Source of the DNA: VRUE01 sp963824705
GTDB lineage: Bacteria; Actinomycetota; Thermoleophilia; Solirubrobacterales; 70-9
NCBI GenBank assembly: GCA_963824705.1
Contig: CAWGQE010000003.1
Location: forward strand, 62,001 to 126,000
DNA length: 64,000 nucleotides
Direction: 5' to 3'
Position numbers and translations under genes: made by a program. A model generated the notes under the pieces. That model was not told the DNA's origin. It made no database searches and was given only the letters and a program-made list of their open reading frames with translations. Shown here in pieces: positions 16,864-25,654 of this stretch; position 1 is the first letter of the stretch, and every line of letters starts with the position of its first letter.

Positions 16864-17370
16864 ATGGCACGCGTCCTTGTCTTGAATGCGACGTATGAGC
16901 CGATCAACGTCTGCACGTTGAGACGCGCTGCTGTCCTGCTCTTGAAGGAGAAAGCCGAGCTGCTGGAGCGGCGCGAGGGGGCGATCCACTCCGAGCACAT
17001 GACGATGGAGCGGCCCGACGTGATCCGGCTGGTCAGCTACGTGCGGGTGCCGCGCGAGGCGCACCGGCGCAAGATCACCCGCCGCGCCGTGCTTGCCCGC
17101 GACGCCTGGACCTGCCAGTACTGCGGCTCGACCAAATCCGGGCTGACGGTCGATCACGTCATTCCCCGCAGCCGCGGCGGCAAATCGGTCTGGGGCAACA
17201 TCGTCGCCGCTTGTGCCAGCTGCAACAGGCGCAAGGGCAACCGCCTCCCTCACGAGATCCAGATGCACCCCAAGAAGTCGCCAAAGGCCCCGGGCCCCAG
17301 CATCTTCATCCAGGTGGCCAGCCCGAACATCCCGCCCGCTTGGCAGCAGTACTTACCCGTGGCCGCTTAA
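16864..17370 (+). CDS. HNH endonuclease family protein
   Basis: 168 residues with an HNH fold: CQYCG and CASCNRRKGNRLP provide two zinc-binding CxxC pairs and LTVDHVIPRSRGG the HNH catalytic histidine region. The N terminus ARVLVLNATYEPINV is typical of the stand-alone HNH proteins found singly in actinobacterial chromosomes; their physiological role is not known. ATG 16864 fits the family start; upstream in-frame ATGs exist. Ends exactly tail-to-tail with pheA without any gap. Confidence 0.85.
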   Translation: MARVLVLNATYEPINVCTLRRAAVLLLKEKAELLERREGAIHSEHMTMERPDVIRLVSYVRVPREAHRRKITRRAVLARDAWTCQYCGSTKSGLTVDHVIPRSRGGKSVWGNIVAACASCNRRKGNRLPHEIQMHPKKSPKAPGPSIFIQVASPNIPPAWQQYLPVAA

Positions 17371-18207
17371 TCAGCCGATCGGGTAAGAGCCCAGAATTCG
17401 CACGCTCTCGGCCTTCGCTCTCAGCGCCTCCAAGGCCTCGGCGATGGGTGCGTCCTCCACCGCCCCTTCGAGGTCGCAGAAGAACATGTAGCGGCCCAGG
17501 CCCTGGCGTGCCGGCCTCGACTCGATCCGGCTCAGGTTGATCTCGCGGCTGGAGAACTCGCGGAGGGCGTCGACCAGCGCTCCGGGGTGGTCCTCGCCGA
17601 GCTCGGAGAAGACCAGCGAGGTTCGCGACGGGACACGGCTCTCCACCTCGGTCCCGCTTGCCGCGATCCAGACGAAGCGGGTGACGTTGTCGTCCTCGTC
17701 CTCGATCCCTTCGCGCAGCACGGTGCAGCCATAGAGCTCGGCGGCGGCGCGAGCGCCGATCGCCGCCCAGGGTCGCACCGACTCGCCGACCATCCGCACC
17801 GCCTCGGCGGTGCTGCTGACGCTGCGACGTTCGATCCCTGGCATATTCGCCCGCAGGAATCCGGCGCACTGCGCGAGTGGTTGGGGATGGGAGAGGATCG
17901 CCGAGATCTGCTCCAGCCCGACCCCCTCGCGGGCGATCAGGTGGGCGTGGACGCGAAAGTCGTACTCGCCGACGATCGCCACCGCCTCGGTGTCGAAGGC
18001 AAGCGTGTCCAGCGTGCTCCGCACCGACCCCTCGATCGAGTTCTCGAACGGCACCAGCGCCCGCTCCGCATCGCCGCGCTCGACGGCCACGATCGCGTCG
18101 TGGACGGTGGCGGTCCGCATCGCCTCCACCGCTACACCCGCGGGCGTAGCCTCCCGCAGAGCGTCTTCCGTGAAGGTTCCAGCCGGTCCGAGAAACGAGA
18201 TCTTCAT
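17371..18207 (-). CDS. pheA: Prephenate dehydratase
   Basis: 278 residues: catalytic prephenate dehydratase domain (ISFLGPAGTFTEDAL at the start, VPFENSIEGSV, and the TRF motif in NVTRFVWI), then a C-terminal ACT domain with GALVDALREFSSREINLSRIESRP for feedback binding of phenylalanine. Converts prephenate to phenylpyruvate. A monofunctional enzyme without chorismate mutase, as usual in actinobacteria. A palindromic repeat lies upstream, between it and the next leftward gene. Confidence 0.95.
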   Translation of the reverse strand: MKISFLGPAGTFTEDALREATPAGVAVEAMRTATVHDAIVAVERGDAERALVPFENSIEGSVRSTLDTLAFDTEAVAIVGEYDFRVHAHLIAREGVGLEQISAILSHPQPLAQCAGFLRANMPGIERRSVSSTAEAVRMVGESVRPWAAIGARAAAELYGCTVLREGIEDEDDNVTRFVWIAASGTEVESRVPSRTSLVFSELGEDHPGALVDALREFSSREINLSRIESRPARQGLGRYMFFCDLEGAVEDAPIAEALEALRAKAESVRILGSYPIG

Positions 18208-18232
18208 CTGGGCAAGAGTCGAGCTTGGTGAT

Positions 18233-18367
18233 GGGCGGGTGGCGTGGGTCCGCTGGAGCCTCGCGAAGCGGCTCCGCAGAGTGATTCAAACCGCGAAGCG
18301 GTCCAACATAGTGAGCGAAGCGCCAGCGAAGCGAACCCCGGCTCCAGCGGACCCACGCCACCCGCCC
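18233..18367. repeat. Palindromic element, loop family A, copy 4
   Basis: Perfect 28-bp arms at 18233-18260 and 18340-18367, loop 79 nt, loop sequence closely matching that at 5772-5859 and, inverted, 16679-16747. The right arm ends 3 bp from the stop codon of the 18371 gene. Confidence 0.93.
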
Positions 18368-18370
18368 TAC

Positions 18371-19408
18371 TCATTCAAATACGACGGTATAAGACGCTTC
18401 GTTGTTTTCGGAGACTTCCTCCCCAGGCACCGGTTCCGCTTCGACTTCCAGCGTGACTTCGCCTTCCGGTGCCGGGGTGAGCGGGATCGTCACCGTTTCT
18501 TCCGCGCCTGCTTCGATGCTGCTGATCTCCCCGGTCAGGGCATTGCCGTTCGCGGTGACCGAGACGGTGATGCCGTTCTCGGTCGATTCGCCCTGGTTCG
18601 CCACCGTCACTTCTACTTCCGGCGTTTCTTCCGCGCTCACCGCGGTGCTTCCTTCCGGCGTCAGTTCGGTCCCGTCGATGCTGACCCCGATCAGGCCGAG
18701 GCCATGGACGCCGACCGTTTCCCCGGTAGCCGCGCCGCTGACCGAGGCTAGCGCGTTGCTCACGGCGCCTTCTTCCAGCCAGGTCGAGCCTTCGGGGATG
18801 AATTCGCTCTTCGGCACGTCGTCGCCTTCGATGCCGTTGTCGGCCAGCACCCCGTCGATCTCCGGCCGTGCGACGGACGCGTAGACGACGTCGCTCGCGG
18901 CCAGCACGTTCATCTGCTTGGCGATGATTTCGGTTGCTTTCTTCGACCCCAGTTCGCCCAGCGCGGTGCCTACCTTGTCGGCGATTTCGGTCATCGCCGC
19001 CCCGCGCAGCTCGTAGACGAGCTTCAAGGCATCCTGGGCGCTGCCCATGTCTCCCGGGGTGTCGAGGCCGTCGACCCGTGCCACGTAGTTGTCCATGGCG
19101 CTGCGATCGGCATTGACCTCGGCTTCGAACTCGGTCACCGAGAGGTTGCCGGGATCCGAGAGCTTGCCGAAGAAGGACTTGCTGGTCTGGTCGGTCTCGT
19201 CGACGATCTGGGCGACGTTGCGGGCGTAGTCGCTCAAGGCTCGGTGCTTGCGGGCGTTGAGGCAGCCACGGACACCGAGCACGATCAGGATCAGGATCAG
19301 CAGGCCGGCACCGAGGGCGAGCCCGCGCCGCAGCAGGATCTGCTGCCGTTCGGGACGACGTGGCGGGCGCGGTCGGCGCCCCGGCCGAGATGCGAGCGAA
19401 TCCTCCAA
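18371..19408 (-). CDS. Membrane-anchored protein with CARDB-like domain
   Basis: 345 residues: a proline/arginine-rich cytoplasmic start, one membrane segment (LALGAGLLILILIVLGV, about residues 30-47), a helical extracytoplasmic region, and a C-terminal Ig-like domain resembling CARDB (PEVEVTVANQGESTENGITV, then ENNEASYTVVFE). Function not recognised. It faces the Ser/Thr kinase at 19464 head to head across 55 bp and could be part of that kinase's envelope-sensing module; that is inference. Glutamate codons in the exported part are largely GAA. Confidence 0.75.
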   Translation of the reverse strand: MEDSLASRPGRRPRPPRRPERQQILLRRGLALGAGLLILILIVLGVRGCLNARKHRALSDYARNVAQIVDETDQTSKSFFGKLSDPGNLSVTEFEAEVNADRSAMDNYVARVDGLDTPGDMGSAQDALKLVYELRGAAMTEIADKVGTALGELGSKKATEIIAKQMNVLAASDVVYASVARPEIDGVLADNGIEGDDVPKSEFIPEGSTWLEEGAVSNALASVSGAATGETVGVHGLGLIGVSIDGTELTPEGSTAVSAEETPEVEVTVANQGESTENGITVSVTANGNALTGEISSIEAGAEETVTIPLTPAPEGEVTLEVEAEPVPGEEVSENNEASYTVVFE

Positions 19409-19463
19409 GAAGCAGGGAGTATGTCGCAGGAGGAAGCGGAATCACGGCGAAGTCGGAAGAGCG

Positions 19464-20381
19464 ATGGTCGGCTCCCTCGTTCTCAACCGCTTCTTGATCG
19501 AGCGCCGCATCGGCAGCGGCGGCTTCGGCGTCGTCTACGAGGCCTGGGACGGGCGCCTCGAGCGGACCGTTGCGGTCAAGGCGATCGAATCCCGCGGCGA
19601 GGCTGGCCGGCGGGTGTTGCGCGAGGCGCAGGCGGCCGCCCGGCTCAACCACCCGGGCATCGTCACGCTCTATGAGATGGGGGAGGAGGACGGCAACGCG
19701 CTACTGGTCACCGAGCTGGTCGAGGGCAGCACGCTGGCCGGACTGAGTCGCGAAGGGGCGCTCAGCGACCGCGAGATCGGCGAGATCGGCGCCGACCTCT
19801 GCGAGGCGCTCGACCATGCCCACTCGCGCGGCGTCGTCCACCGCGACATCAAGCCGCAGAACGTCCTCGTCGCTCCCGAGGGGGAATTCCGCGCCAAGTT
19901 GATGGACTTCGGCATCGCCCGGCTCGCCGACGGCGCCGCCCTGACCGCGCCCGGCGACGTCGTCGGCACCCTCGCCTACATGTCGCCCGAGCAGGCCGAG
20001 GGACAGACCGCCGGCCCCGAAGCCGATATCTACTCACTGGCTCTGACCCTGTATGAGTGCTGGGGTGGCGAGAACCCCAATCGCCGCGCCACGCCCGCCG
20101 CTACGGCACGGGCGATCGGTGGCCGCCCGCGTCCGCTGCGAAGGCTTCGTCCCGACCTGCCCCGCGAGCTCAGCGACACGCTCGACGCCGCCCTGCAGCC
20201 AAGGCCCTCGCGGCGGCCGGCCCTGGACGAGCTCGGCGGCGCGATCGAGGACTCGCTCGACCGCCTCGCCGACGACCTCCCGGAGACTCGCCCTCCGCTC
20301 GCCCTCCGCGCCGGCGCTTTGGCGGCAGCGGCAACGCTTGGCGCCTGGCTTGCCATGGGCCACGGAGTCGTCCTCCCCTAA
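19464..20381 (+). CDS. Serine/threonine protein kinase, single C-terminal TM segment
   Basis: 305 residues with a complete Hanks-type kinase: GSGGFGVVYEAW (glycine loop), VAVKAIE (ATP-binding Lys), VVHRDIKPQNVLV (catalytic loop), MDFGIARL (DFG) and YMSPEQAEG (APE-like). A hydrophobic segment (LAAAATLGAWLAMGHGVVL) ends the protein, so it lacks an external sensor. ATG 19464 has GGAAGA just upstream; the longer open frame overlaps the divergent gene. First gene of the kinase-FHA-phosphatase-FtsW-PBP-PknB group, in the place where mycobacteria have no kinase. Confidence 0.9.
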   Translation: MVGSLVLNRFLIERRIGSGGFGVVYEAWDGRLERTVAVKAIESRGEAGRRVLREAQAAARLNHPGIVTLYEMGEEDGNALLVTELVEGSTLAGLSREGALSDREIGEIGADLCEALDHAHSRGVVHRDIKPQNVLVAPEGEFRAKLMDFGIARLADGAALTAPGDVVGTLAYMSPEQAEGQTAGPEADIYSLALTLYECWGGENPNRRATPAATARAIGGRPRPLRRLRPDLPRELSDTLDAALQPRPSRRPALDELGGAIEDSLDRLADDLPETRPPLALRAGALAAAATLGAWLAMGHGVVLP

Positions 20382-20402
20382 CCACCCCTCTAGGATTTCC
20401 CG

Positions 20403-21170
20403 ATCAGCGTTCTACGCAGCCTCGAGAGTCGGATCGAAGGCCTCGTCGAGGGGGTCTTCAGCCGCGCCTTCAGCTCGGAGGTTCAGCCGGTCGAGCTCGC
20501 CCGCAAACTGGCCAAGGAGATGGACTCCCACAAGACCGCCGGTGTGGCGCGGGTCTACGTCCCCAACGAGTACACCGTCTTCCTCTCGGGCAAGGACCGC
20601 ACCCGCCTGGAGGGCTATGAGCGCTCGCTCGAGCAGGAGCTCTCGGGCTACCTCCTGGAGCACGCGCGGCGGCGCAGCTACGACCTGCTGACCCGGCCCA
20701 CCGTCGCCTTTGAGACCGACGAGCGGTTGCGGCTGGGCGAGTTCGGCATCCAGACGCGGCTGGTCAAGCCCCCTGCCCACGAGGGCGAGGCCCCGGTTCA
20801 GGGGGAGGAGGGCCACACGATGGTCTACTCGGCGGTGCGCGACGCGCCGCCTCCGGTCGAGGGCCCCTCGCACCGCGCCGAAGTGACGACCCGGGCGGTC
20901 GTCACCGTCGACGACCGCCGCTACGTGCTCGACGGCGAGCGTTCGACGGTCGGCCGCTCACGCGACGCCGACTGCGTCCTGCGCGACCCCAACGTCTCCC
21001 GCCACCATGCCGAGCTGCGCCGCTCTCCCGGCGGCGAGTGGACGATTGCCGATCTCGGCTCGACCAACGGGGTCAAGGTCAACGGGCGCCGCGTCGGCTC
21101 GACCCGGCTCAAATCAGGCGATCAGGTCACCCTCGGCACGACGACTTTCAGGTTCGACATCGAGCGGTGA
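20403..21170 (+). CDS. FhaA-like protein (DUF3662 + FHA domain), apparent AUC start
   Basis: About 255 residues. The N-terminal DUF3662 domain (VLRSLESRIEGLVEGVFSRA, PVELARKLAKEMD, RVYVPNEYTVFLS) is followed by a variable linker and a C-terminal FHA domain (VGRSRDADC, NVSRHHAELRR, LGSTNGVKVNG) that reads phosphothreonine. Mycobacterial FhaA binds the phosphorylated pseudokinase MviN and regulates peptidoglycan synthesis. The first ATG (20520) would delete 39 conserved residues; the frame holds no ATG/GTG/TTG upstream of it, but ATC at 20403 lies where the family starts, 7 bases after AGGA. Start therefore uncertain, probably non-canonical. Confidence 0.85.
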   Translation: MSVLRSLESRIEGLVEGVFSRAFSSEVQPVELARKLAKEMDSHKTAGVARVYVPNEYTVFLSGKDRTRLEGYERSLEQELSGYLLEHARRRSYDLLTRPTVAFETDERLRLGEFGIQTRLVKPPAHEGEAPVQGEEGHTMVYSAVRDAPPPVEGPSHRAEVTTRAVVTVDDRRYVLDGERSTVGRSRDADCVLRDPNVSRHHAELRRSPGGEWTIADLGSTNGVKVNGRRVGSTRLKSGDQVTLGTTTFRFDIER

Positions 21171-21196
21171 TCTGGGCCCGTCATTAGGGTGCTGGC

Positions 21197-21673
21197 GTGG
21201 CCTACGACCCGATCAGCGTCGCCCTCAAGTTCGGCTTCCTCGCCGTCCTCTACCTGTTTCTGCTCTGGATCGCACGCAGCGCGCTGAAGGATCTGCGCGG
21301 CGCGGTCGGGCCCGCGCCCGATGCGACCGGCTTCCATCCGCTGCCCGCATTCGAGGGCTCCGCGGCGGGTGGCGATGCCTGGCTGGTGGCGTTGCGCGGC
21401 GGCGGCCTGCGCGAGGGCGAGCGCTTCGACTTGATCGGCGGCCTCTCGATCGGACGTTCTCAGGAAGCCGACCTGCGGATCGACGACCGCTACGCCTCCG
21501 GCCTGCACGCGAGGATCTTCTCGCGCGAGGGTCGCGCCTACGTCGAAGACATGAGCTCCACTAACGGCACCCTGCTAAACGACGCCGACCTGCACGGCGA
21601 GGCGGAGCTGCTCGACGGCGACGTGGTCAGGATCGGCGACACCGAGCTCAGGTTCGAGGCGGGAAGGACCTAG
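21197..21673 (+). CDS. FhaB-like membrane-anchored FHA domain protein
   Basis: 158 residues. An N-terminal membrane helix (FGFLAVLYLFLLWIARSAL) is followed by a linker and an FHA domain with IGRSQEADL, YASGLHARIFSREG and MSSTNGTLLN. This is the FhaB/FipA position and architecture in actinobacterial division operons, where it recruits phosphorylated partners at the septum. GTG start at 21197; 1 bp separates it from the phosphatase gene. Confidence 0.9.
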   Translation: MAYDPISVALKFGFLAVLYLFLLWIARSALKDLRGAVGPAPDATGFHPLPAFEGSAAGGDAWLVALRGGGLREGERFDLIGGLSIGRSQEADLRIDDRYASGLHARIFSREGRAYVEDMSSTNGTLLNDADLHGEAELLDGDVVRIGDTELRFEAGRT

Positions 21674-21674
21674 G

Positions 21675-22856
21675 GTGCTGCGCGTCGACGACCAGGCCTT
21701 TCGCACCGACACCGGTCGCCAGCGCAGCGAGAACGAGGACTCGCTCTTCGTCCGCGCGCCGATCTTCGTCGTCGCCGACGGCATGGGGGGTGCTCAGGCG
21801 GGCGAGGTCGCCTCGAAAACGGCCGCCGACGCCTTCGACCGCGATCTACCCGAGGGCCCACCCGGGCACTTCCTGCGCGAGACGATCGAGGAGGCCAACC
21901 GGCGCATCAACGAGCTTGCCCGCGCCGATCCCTCCAAGGCCGGGATGGGCACGACGATCACCGCGGCGATCGTCGACGCGCAGGCCGAAGAGGTCGGCAT
22001 CGGTCACGTCGGCGACAGCCGCGCCTACCGGCTGCGCCGCGGCAAGCTCGAACGGCTCACCCGCGATCACTCGCTGGTCGAGGAGATGCGGCGCAAGGGA
22101 CAGATCACCGACGCGCAGGCCGAGGACCACCCGCAGCGCTCGATCATCACCCGCGCCCTCGGCCCCGAGCCGGATGTCGAGGTCGACCTGCAGACGGTTC
22201 CGGCCGCCCCCGGAGACCTTTTCCTGCTCTGCTCCGACGGGCTTACGACGATGGTCTCCGAGGGTCGCATCGCCGCGGTTCTCGCCGCCGCGACCTCGAT
22301 GCGAGAGGCGGTGCGGACGCTGGTCGACGAGGCCAACGGCGCCGGCGGGCGCGACAACATCACCGCGCTGGCCTTCCGTCTCGGCGACGCCGCCGCGCCG
22401 CTCGGGGAGGCACCCGAGGATGCGACCCTGGTCGGCGCCGCCGCCGAGGAAGCCGGCCTGACCGCGACCGAGGTGCGCCGCCGCGCCGCCGCCGCCGCGG
22501 CCCAGGGGCGCCGCGAGCAGCTCGCCGCGAAGCCGCCGCGAAGCCGCCTGCGCACGGCGGCAAAGCTGCTCGCCGCCGCCGCGATCCTGGCCACGCTCGC
22601 CTTTGGGGCCTGGTACGGCAACCGCCAGGTCTGGTTCCTCGGCACCGACGACGGCGGCCGCGTCGCTCTCTACCGCGGCCTCCCCTACGAACTTCCCTTC
22701 AGCCTGAAGCTCTACGAAGAGCACTACGCGAGCCCGGTCCAGACCGGGTCGCTGCCCGGTAGGCGCCGCGACGCGGTCACCGGCCACGACATCCGCTCGC
22801 GCGAAGACGCCGTCTCGCTGATCGAAGAAATAGAACGCGGCCAGGGGATTCCTTGA
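21675..22856 (+). CDS. PP2C-family Ser/Thr phosphatase (PstP-like)
   Basis: 393 residues. The PP2C domain has the metal-binding acids in ENEDSLFV, VVADGMGG, CSDGLTTMV and GGRDNITALAF, plus VGDSRAYRLR. After an Ala-rich stretch comes one membrane helix (LLAAAAILATLAFGAWYG) and a roughly 80-residue external tail. It would reverse phosphorylation by the three kinases encoded nearby. GTG start 21675; the next gene starts inside its stop codon. Confidence 0.93.
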   Translation: MLRVDDQAFRTDTGRQRSENEDSLFVRAPIFVVADGMGGAQAGEVASKTAADAFDRDLPEGPPGHFLRETIEEANRRINELARADPSKAGMGTTITAAIVDAQAEEVGIGHVGDSRAYRLRRGKLERLTRDHSLVEEMRRKGQITDAQAEDHPQRSIITRALGPEPDVEVDLQTVPAAPGDLFLLCSDGLTTMVSEGRIAAVLAAATSMREAVRTLVDEANGAGGRDNITALAFRLGDAAAPLGEAPEDATLVGAAAEEAGLTATEVRRRAAAAAAQGRREQLAAKPPRSRLRTAAKLLAAAAILATLAFGAWYGNRQVWFLGTDDGGRVALYRGLPYELPFSLKLYEEHYASPVQTGSLPGRRRDAVTGHDIRSREDAVSLIEEIERGQGIP

Positions 22857-24187
22857 GGAGCGCCGCCCGAAACCGGGAGCTCGTCGCCCTGATCCCGGTC
22901 GCCCTGCTGCTCAGCGCCGGCTTCGCCGCGGTCTTCGCCCAAGAGAACGCCCGTCTCGGCAATCTCAGCCTCGTCTACGGCGCCTACTTCCTCGCCGTCT
23001 GCCTCGCCACGCACGTCTACCTGCGGATGCGGCTTCCCAATGCCGACCCCTACCTCTTCCCGTTGGTCGCGTTGCTGACCGCGTTCGGCCTCGTGATGGT
23101 CTACCGGATCGACGCGGGCCTGGCCCGCGACCAGGCCAACTGGTTCGTGCTCGGCCTGATCCTCTTCGCCCTGACGATCCAGCTCCTGCGAGATTACGAC
23201 GTGCTCGAGCGCTACCGCTACACGATCGCCGCGGTCGGCCTGCTGCTCCTGCTGGCTCCCCGTTTGCCCGGCGTCGGCGAACAGGTCAACGGCGCCTACC
23301 TCGGCGTCAAGCTCGGACCGCTCGCCTTCCAGCCGGCCGAGTTCTCGAAGATCTGCATCGTCATCTTCCTCGCCAGCTACCTGCGTGAGAACCGCGAGGT
23401 GCTGATCGTCGGCGCGCGGCGGGTGCTGGGGGTGACGCTGCCGCCGCTCAAGCATCTCGGTCCGCTGCTGGTCGTCTGGGGAGCGTCGATGTTCATGCTC
23501 GTCTTCATCCGCGACCTCGGCAGCTCGCTGATGTTCTTCGCCGCCTTCCTCGCGCTGCTCTACGTGGCGACCGGGCGTTTCTCCTTCGTCGTCATCGGCA
23601 TGGCTCTCTTCCTGGTCGGCGCCTGGTTCTTTGCCTCGACCGTCCCGCACGTCCACGACCGGGTCGAGATCTGGCTCAACCCTTACCACGACCCGACCGG
23701 AAGCGGGTACCAGATCCTCCAGTCGATCTTCGCCCAGGCCGACGGCGGCCTCTTCGGCAAAGGCTTCGGGCAGGCGCTGATCACGATTCCCGGCACTCAC
23801 GCCGCGTTGCTGCCGGCCGCGCAGACCGACACGATCTACTCGTTGATCGTCAACGAGCTGGGTCTCTTCGGCGCCTGCGGGGTGGTGTTGATCTACCTCT
23901 TGATCACGGCCCGCGGCTTCAAGATCGCTCTGCTCGCCGACGACGGCTTCTCGAAGCTGCTCGCGACGGGGCTCACCGCCGTCTTCGCGATCCAGGCCTT
24001 CGTCATCATCGGCGGCGTGACGCGGGTGATCCCACTGACCGGCGTCACCCTGCCCTTCATCAGCTACGGCGGCAGCTCGATCGTCGCCAACTTCGTCCTC
24101 CTGGCGCTGCTCCTGCTGATCTCCGATCGAGCCCGCCGCGAGGCAGCGACCCCCCGCGGTGCCTTCGCCTTGGAGGGTGGTGCGTGA
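22853..24187 (+). CDS. FtsW/RodA/SpoVE-family peptidoglycan glycosyltransferase
   Basis: 444-residue SEDS polymerase with about ten membrane segments; polymerises lipid II at the outer face together with a class B PBP. Conserved: FQPAEFSKI, RDLGSSLMFF, AAQTDTIYSLIVNELG (carrying the catalytic-type Asp) and LPFISYGGSSI. TTG start overlapping the phosphatase stop by 4 bp. Directly followed by its PBP partner. Confidence 0.94.
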   Translation: MRSAARNRELVALIPVALLLSAGFAAVFAQENARLGNLSLVYGAYFLAVCLATHVYLRMRLPNADPYLFPLVALLTAFGLVMVYRIDAGLARDQANWFVLGLILFALTIQLLRDYDVLERYRYTIAAVGLLLLLAPRLPGVGEQVNGAYLGVKLGPLAFQPAEFSKICIVIFLASYLRENREVLIVGARRVLGVTLPPLKHLGPLLVVWGASMFMLVFIRDLGSSLMFFAAFLALLYVATGRFSFVVIGMALFLVGAWFFASTVPHVHDRVEIWLNPYHDPTGSGYQILQSIFAQADGGLFGKGFGQALITIPGTHAALLPAAQTDTIYSLIVNELGLFGACGVVLIYLLITARGFKIALLADDGFSKLLATGLTAVFAIQAFVIIGGVTRVIPLTGVTLPFISYGGSSIVANFVLLALLLLISDRARREAATPRGAFALEGGA

Positions 24188-24191
24188 GCCG

Positions 24192-25652
24192 ATGAACCGC
24201 CAGATCGTCAAGCTCTTCGGCTTCATCGTCGTCCTCTTCGCGGTCCTGATCGGCTTCACGTCCTGGTGGGCGGTCTTCGACGCGAAGGCGCTGAAGGACA
24301 AGGAAGCCAACAAGCGCCCGCTGCTCGAGCAGCAGCAGATCAAGCGCGGCCGGATCCTCGCCGCCGACGGCACCGTGCTCGCCCACTCGGTGCCCAAGGG
24401 CCACGGCGACGGCCTGCGCTACGTGCGGCGCTATCCGCAGGGGTCGCTGTACGGGCACCCGATCGGCTACAGCTTCGTGCGCCAGGGCGACAGCGAGTTC
24501 GAGAAGTACCACAACGATGAACTCGTCGGCGACGAATCCGAATTCAGCTCGATCCTCGACCAGCTCCTCGGCCACAACCAGGAAGGCAACGACATCGTCA
24601 CCAACATCGATCCCGAAGCGCAGCGGGTGGCGATGGCCGATCTCCAGGAACAGGGCTTTGGCGCCGTGGTCGCGCTCGAACCGAGCAGCGGCAGGATCAA
24701 GGTGCTCGCCTCGAACCCTCCCTACGACCCCAACCGGGTTCCCTTCGAACTCAAGGAGCTGAACGAAAACGAAGCCGAATCGCCGTTGCTCGACCGCGCC
24801 ACCCAGGGCCAGTACCCGCCGGGGTCGACCTTCAAGGTGGTGACCGCCGCGGCTGGCCTCGACAGCGGCGCGATCACGCCGGAAACCACGATCGACGCGC
24901 CCGGCGAACTGGACGTGCAAGGGCAGCCCCTGCAGAACGACTTCACCGAGAGCTTCGGCCCGATCACCCTCGATACGGCGCTGACCCACTCGGTCAACAC
25001 CTGGTTCGCCCAGCTCGGCGAACAGGTGGGAGAGGAAACGCTGTTCGAATACATGGACCGCTTCGGCTTCAACTCGATCCCGGCGATCGACCTGCCCGAA
25101 GATCAGGTTTACGCGAGCGGCATCTACGAAGGCGGGCAGCTGCTCGGTCGCAACGACCCGATCGACATCGCCCGCGTCGCGATCGGCCAGGAGCGCCTCC
25201 TGGTGACGCCGCTGCAGATGGCCGAGGTCGCTGCCGCCGTCGCCAACGGCGGCAGCCTGATGAAGCCGCAGATCTGGAGCCGGGTGGTCGACCCAGACGG
25301 CCGCGTCGTCAAGCGTCTCGACCCATCCCAGTACAGCCACCCGATCGACTCCCAGACCGCGGCTGAGCTGACCACCGCGATGGAAGGGGTCGTCAGCGAA
25401 GGGACCGGCACCAACGCGGCGATCCCCGGCGTGCCCGTCGCCGGCAAGACCGGCACCGCGGAAACGCCTTTCAACGACAGCTGCGGCGGCGGCACGGAAG
25501 AGAACCAGGCATGGTTCATCGGCTTTGCGCCCGCCGACAATCCCAAGATCGCGATCGCCGCGACGGTCGAGTGCACGACCGCCTTCGGCAACGACGCGGC
25601 GGCGCCGATCTTCCGTGACGTCGCTGAAACCATTCTCAACGGAGGGAGCTGA
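24192..25652 (+). CDS. Class B penicillin-binding protein (PbpA/FtsI-like transpeptidase)
   Basis: 486 residues: one N-terminal membrane anchor (LFGFIVVLFAVLIGFTSWW), a dimerisation region and the transpeptidase domain with all three motifs: S-T-F-K in PPGSTFKV, S-V-N in THSVNTW, and K-T-G in AGKTGTAE. Crosslinks peptidoglycan in the periplasm-like space. ATG 24192 follows GGAGGG by 14 bases; GTG 24180 is possible. Glutamate is coded mainly by GAA after the membrane anchor, unlike neighbouring cytoplasmic genes. Confidence 0.94.
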   Translation: MNRQIVKLFGFIVVLFAVLIGFTSWWAVFDAKALKDKEANKRPLLEQQQIKRGRILAADGTVLAHSVPKGHGDGLRYVRRYPQGSLYGHPIGYSFVRQGDSEFEKYHNDELVGDESEFSSILDQLLGHNQEGNDIVTNIDPEAQRVAMADLQEQGFGAVVALEPSSGRIKVLASNPPYDPNRVPFELKELNENEAESPLLDRATQGQYPPGSTFKVVTAAAGLDSGAITPETTIDAPGELDVQGQPLQNDFTESFGPITLDTALTHSVNTWFAQLGEQVGEETLFEYMDRFGFNSIPAIDLPEDQVYASGIYEGGQLLGRNDPIDIARVAIGQERLLVTPLQMAEVAAAVANGGSLMKPQIWSRVVDPDGRVVKRLDPSQYSHPIDSQTAAELTTAMEGVVSEGTGTNAAIPGVPVAGKTGTAETPFNDSCGGGTEENQAWFIGFAPADNPKIAIAATVECTTAFGNDAAAPIFRDVAETILNGGS

Positions 25653-25654
25653 CA

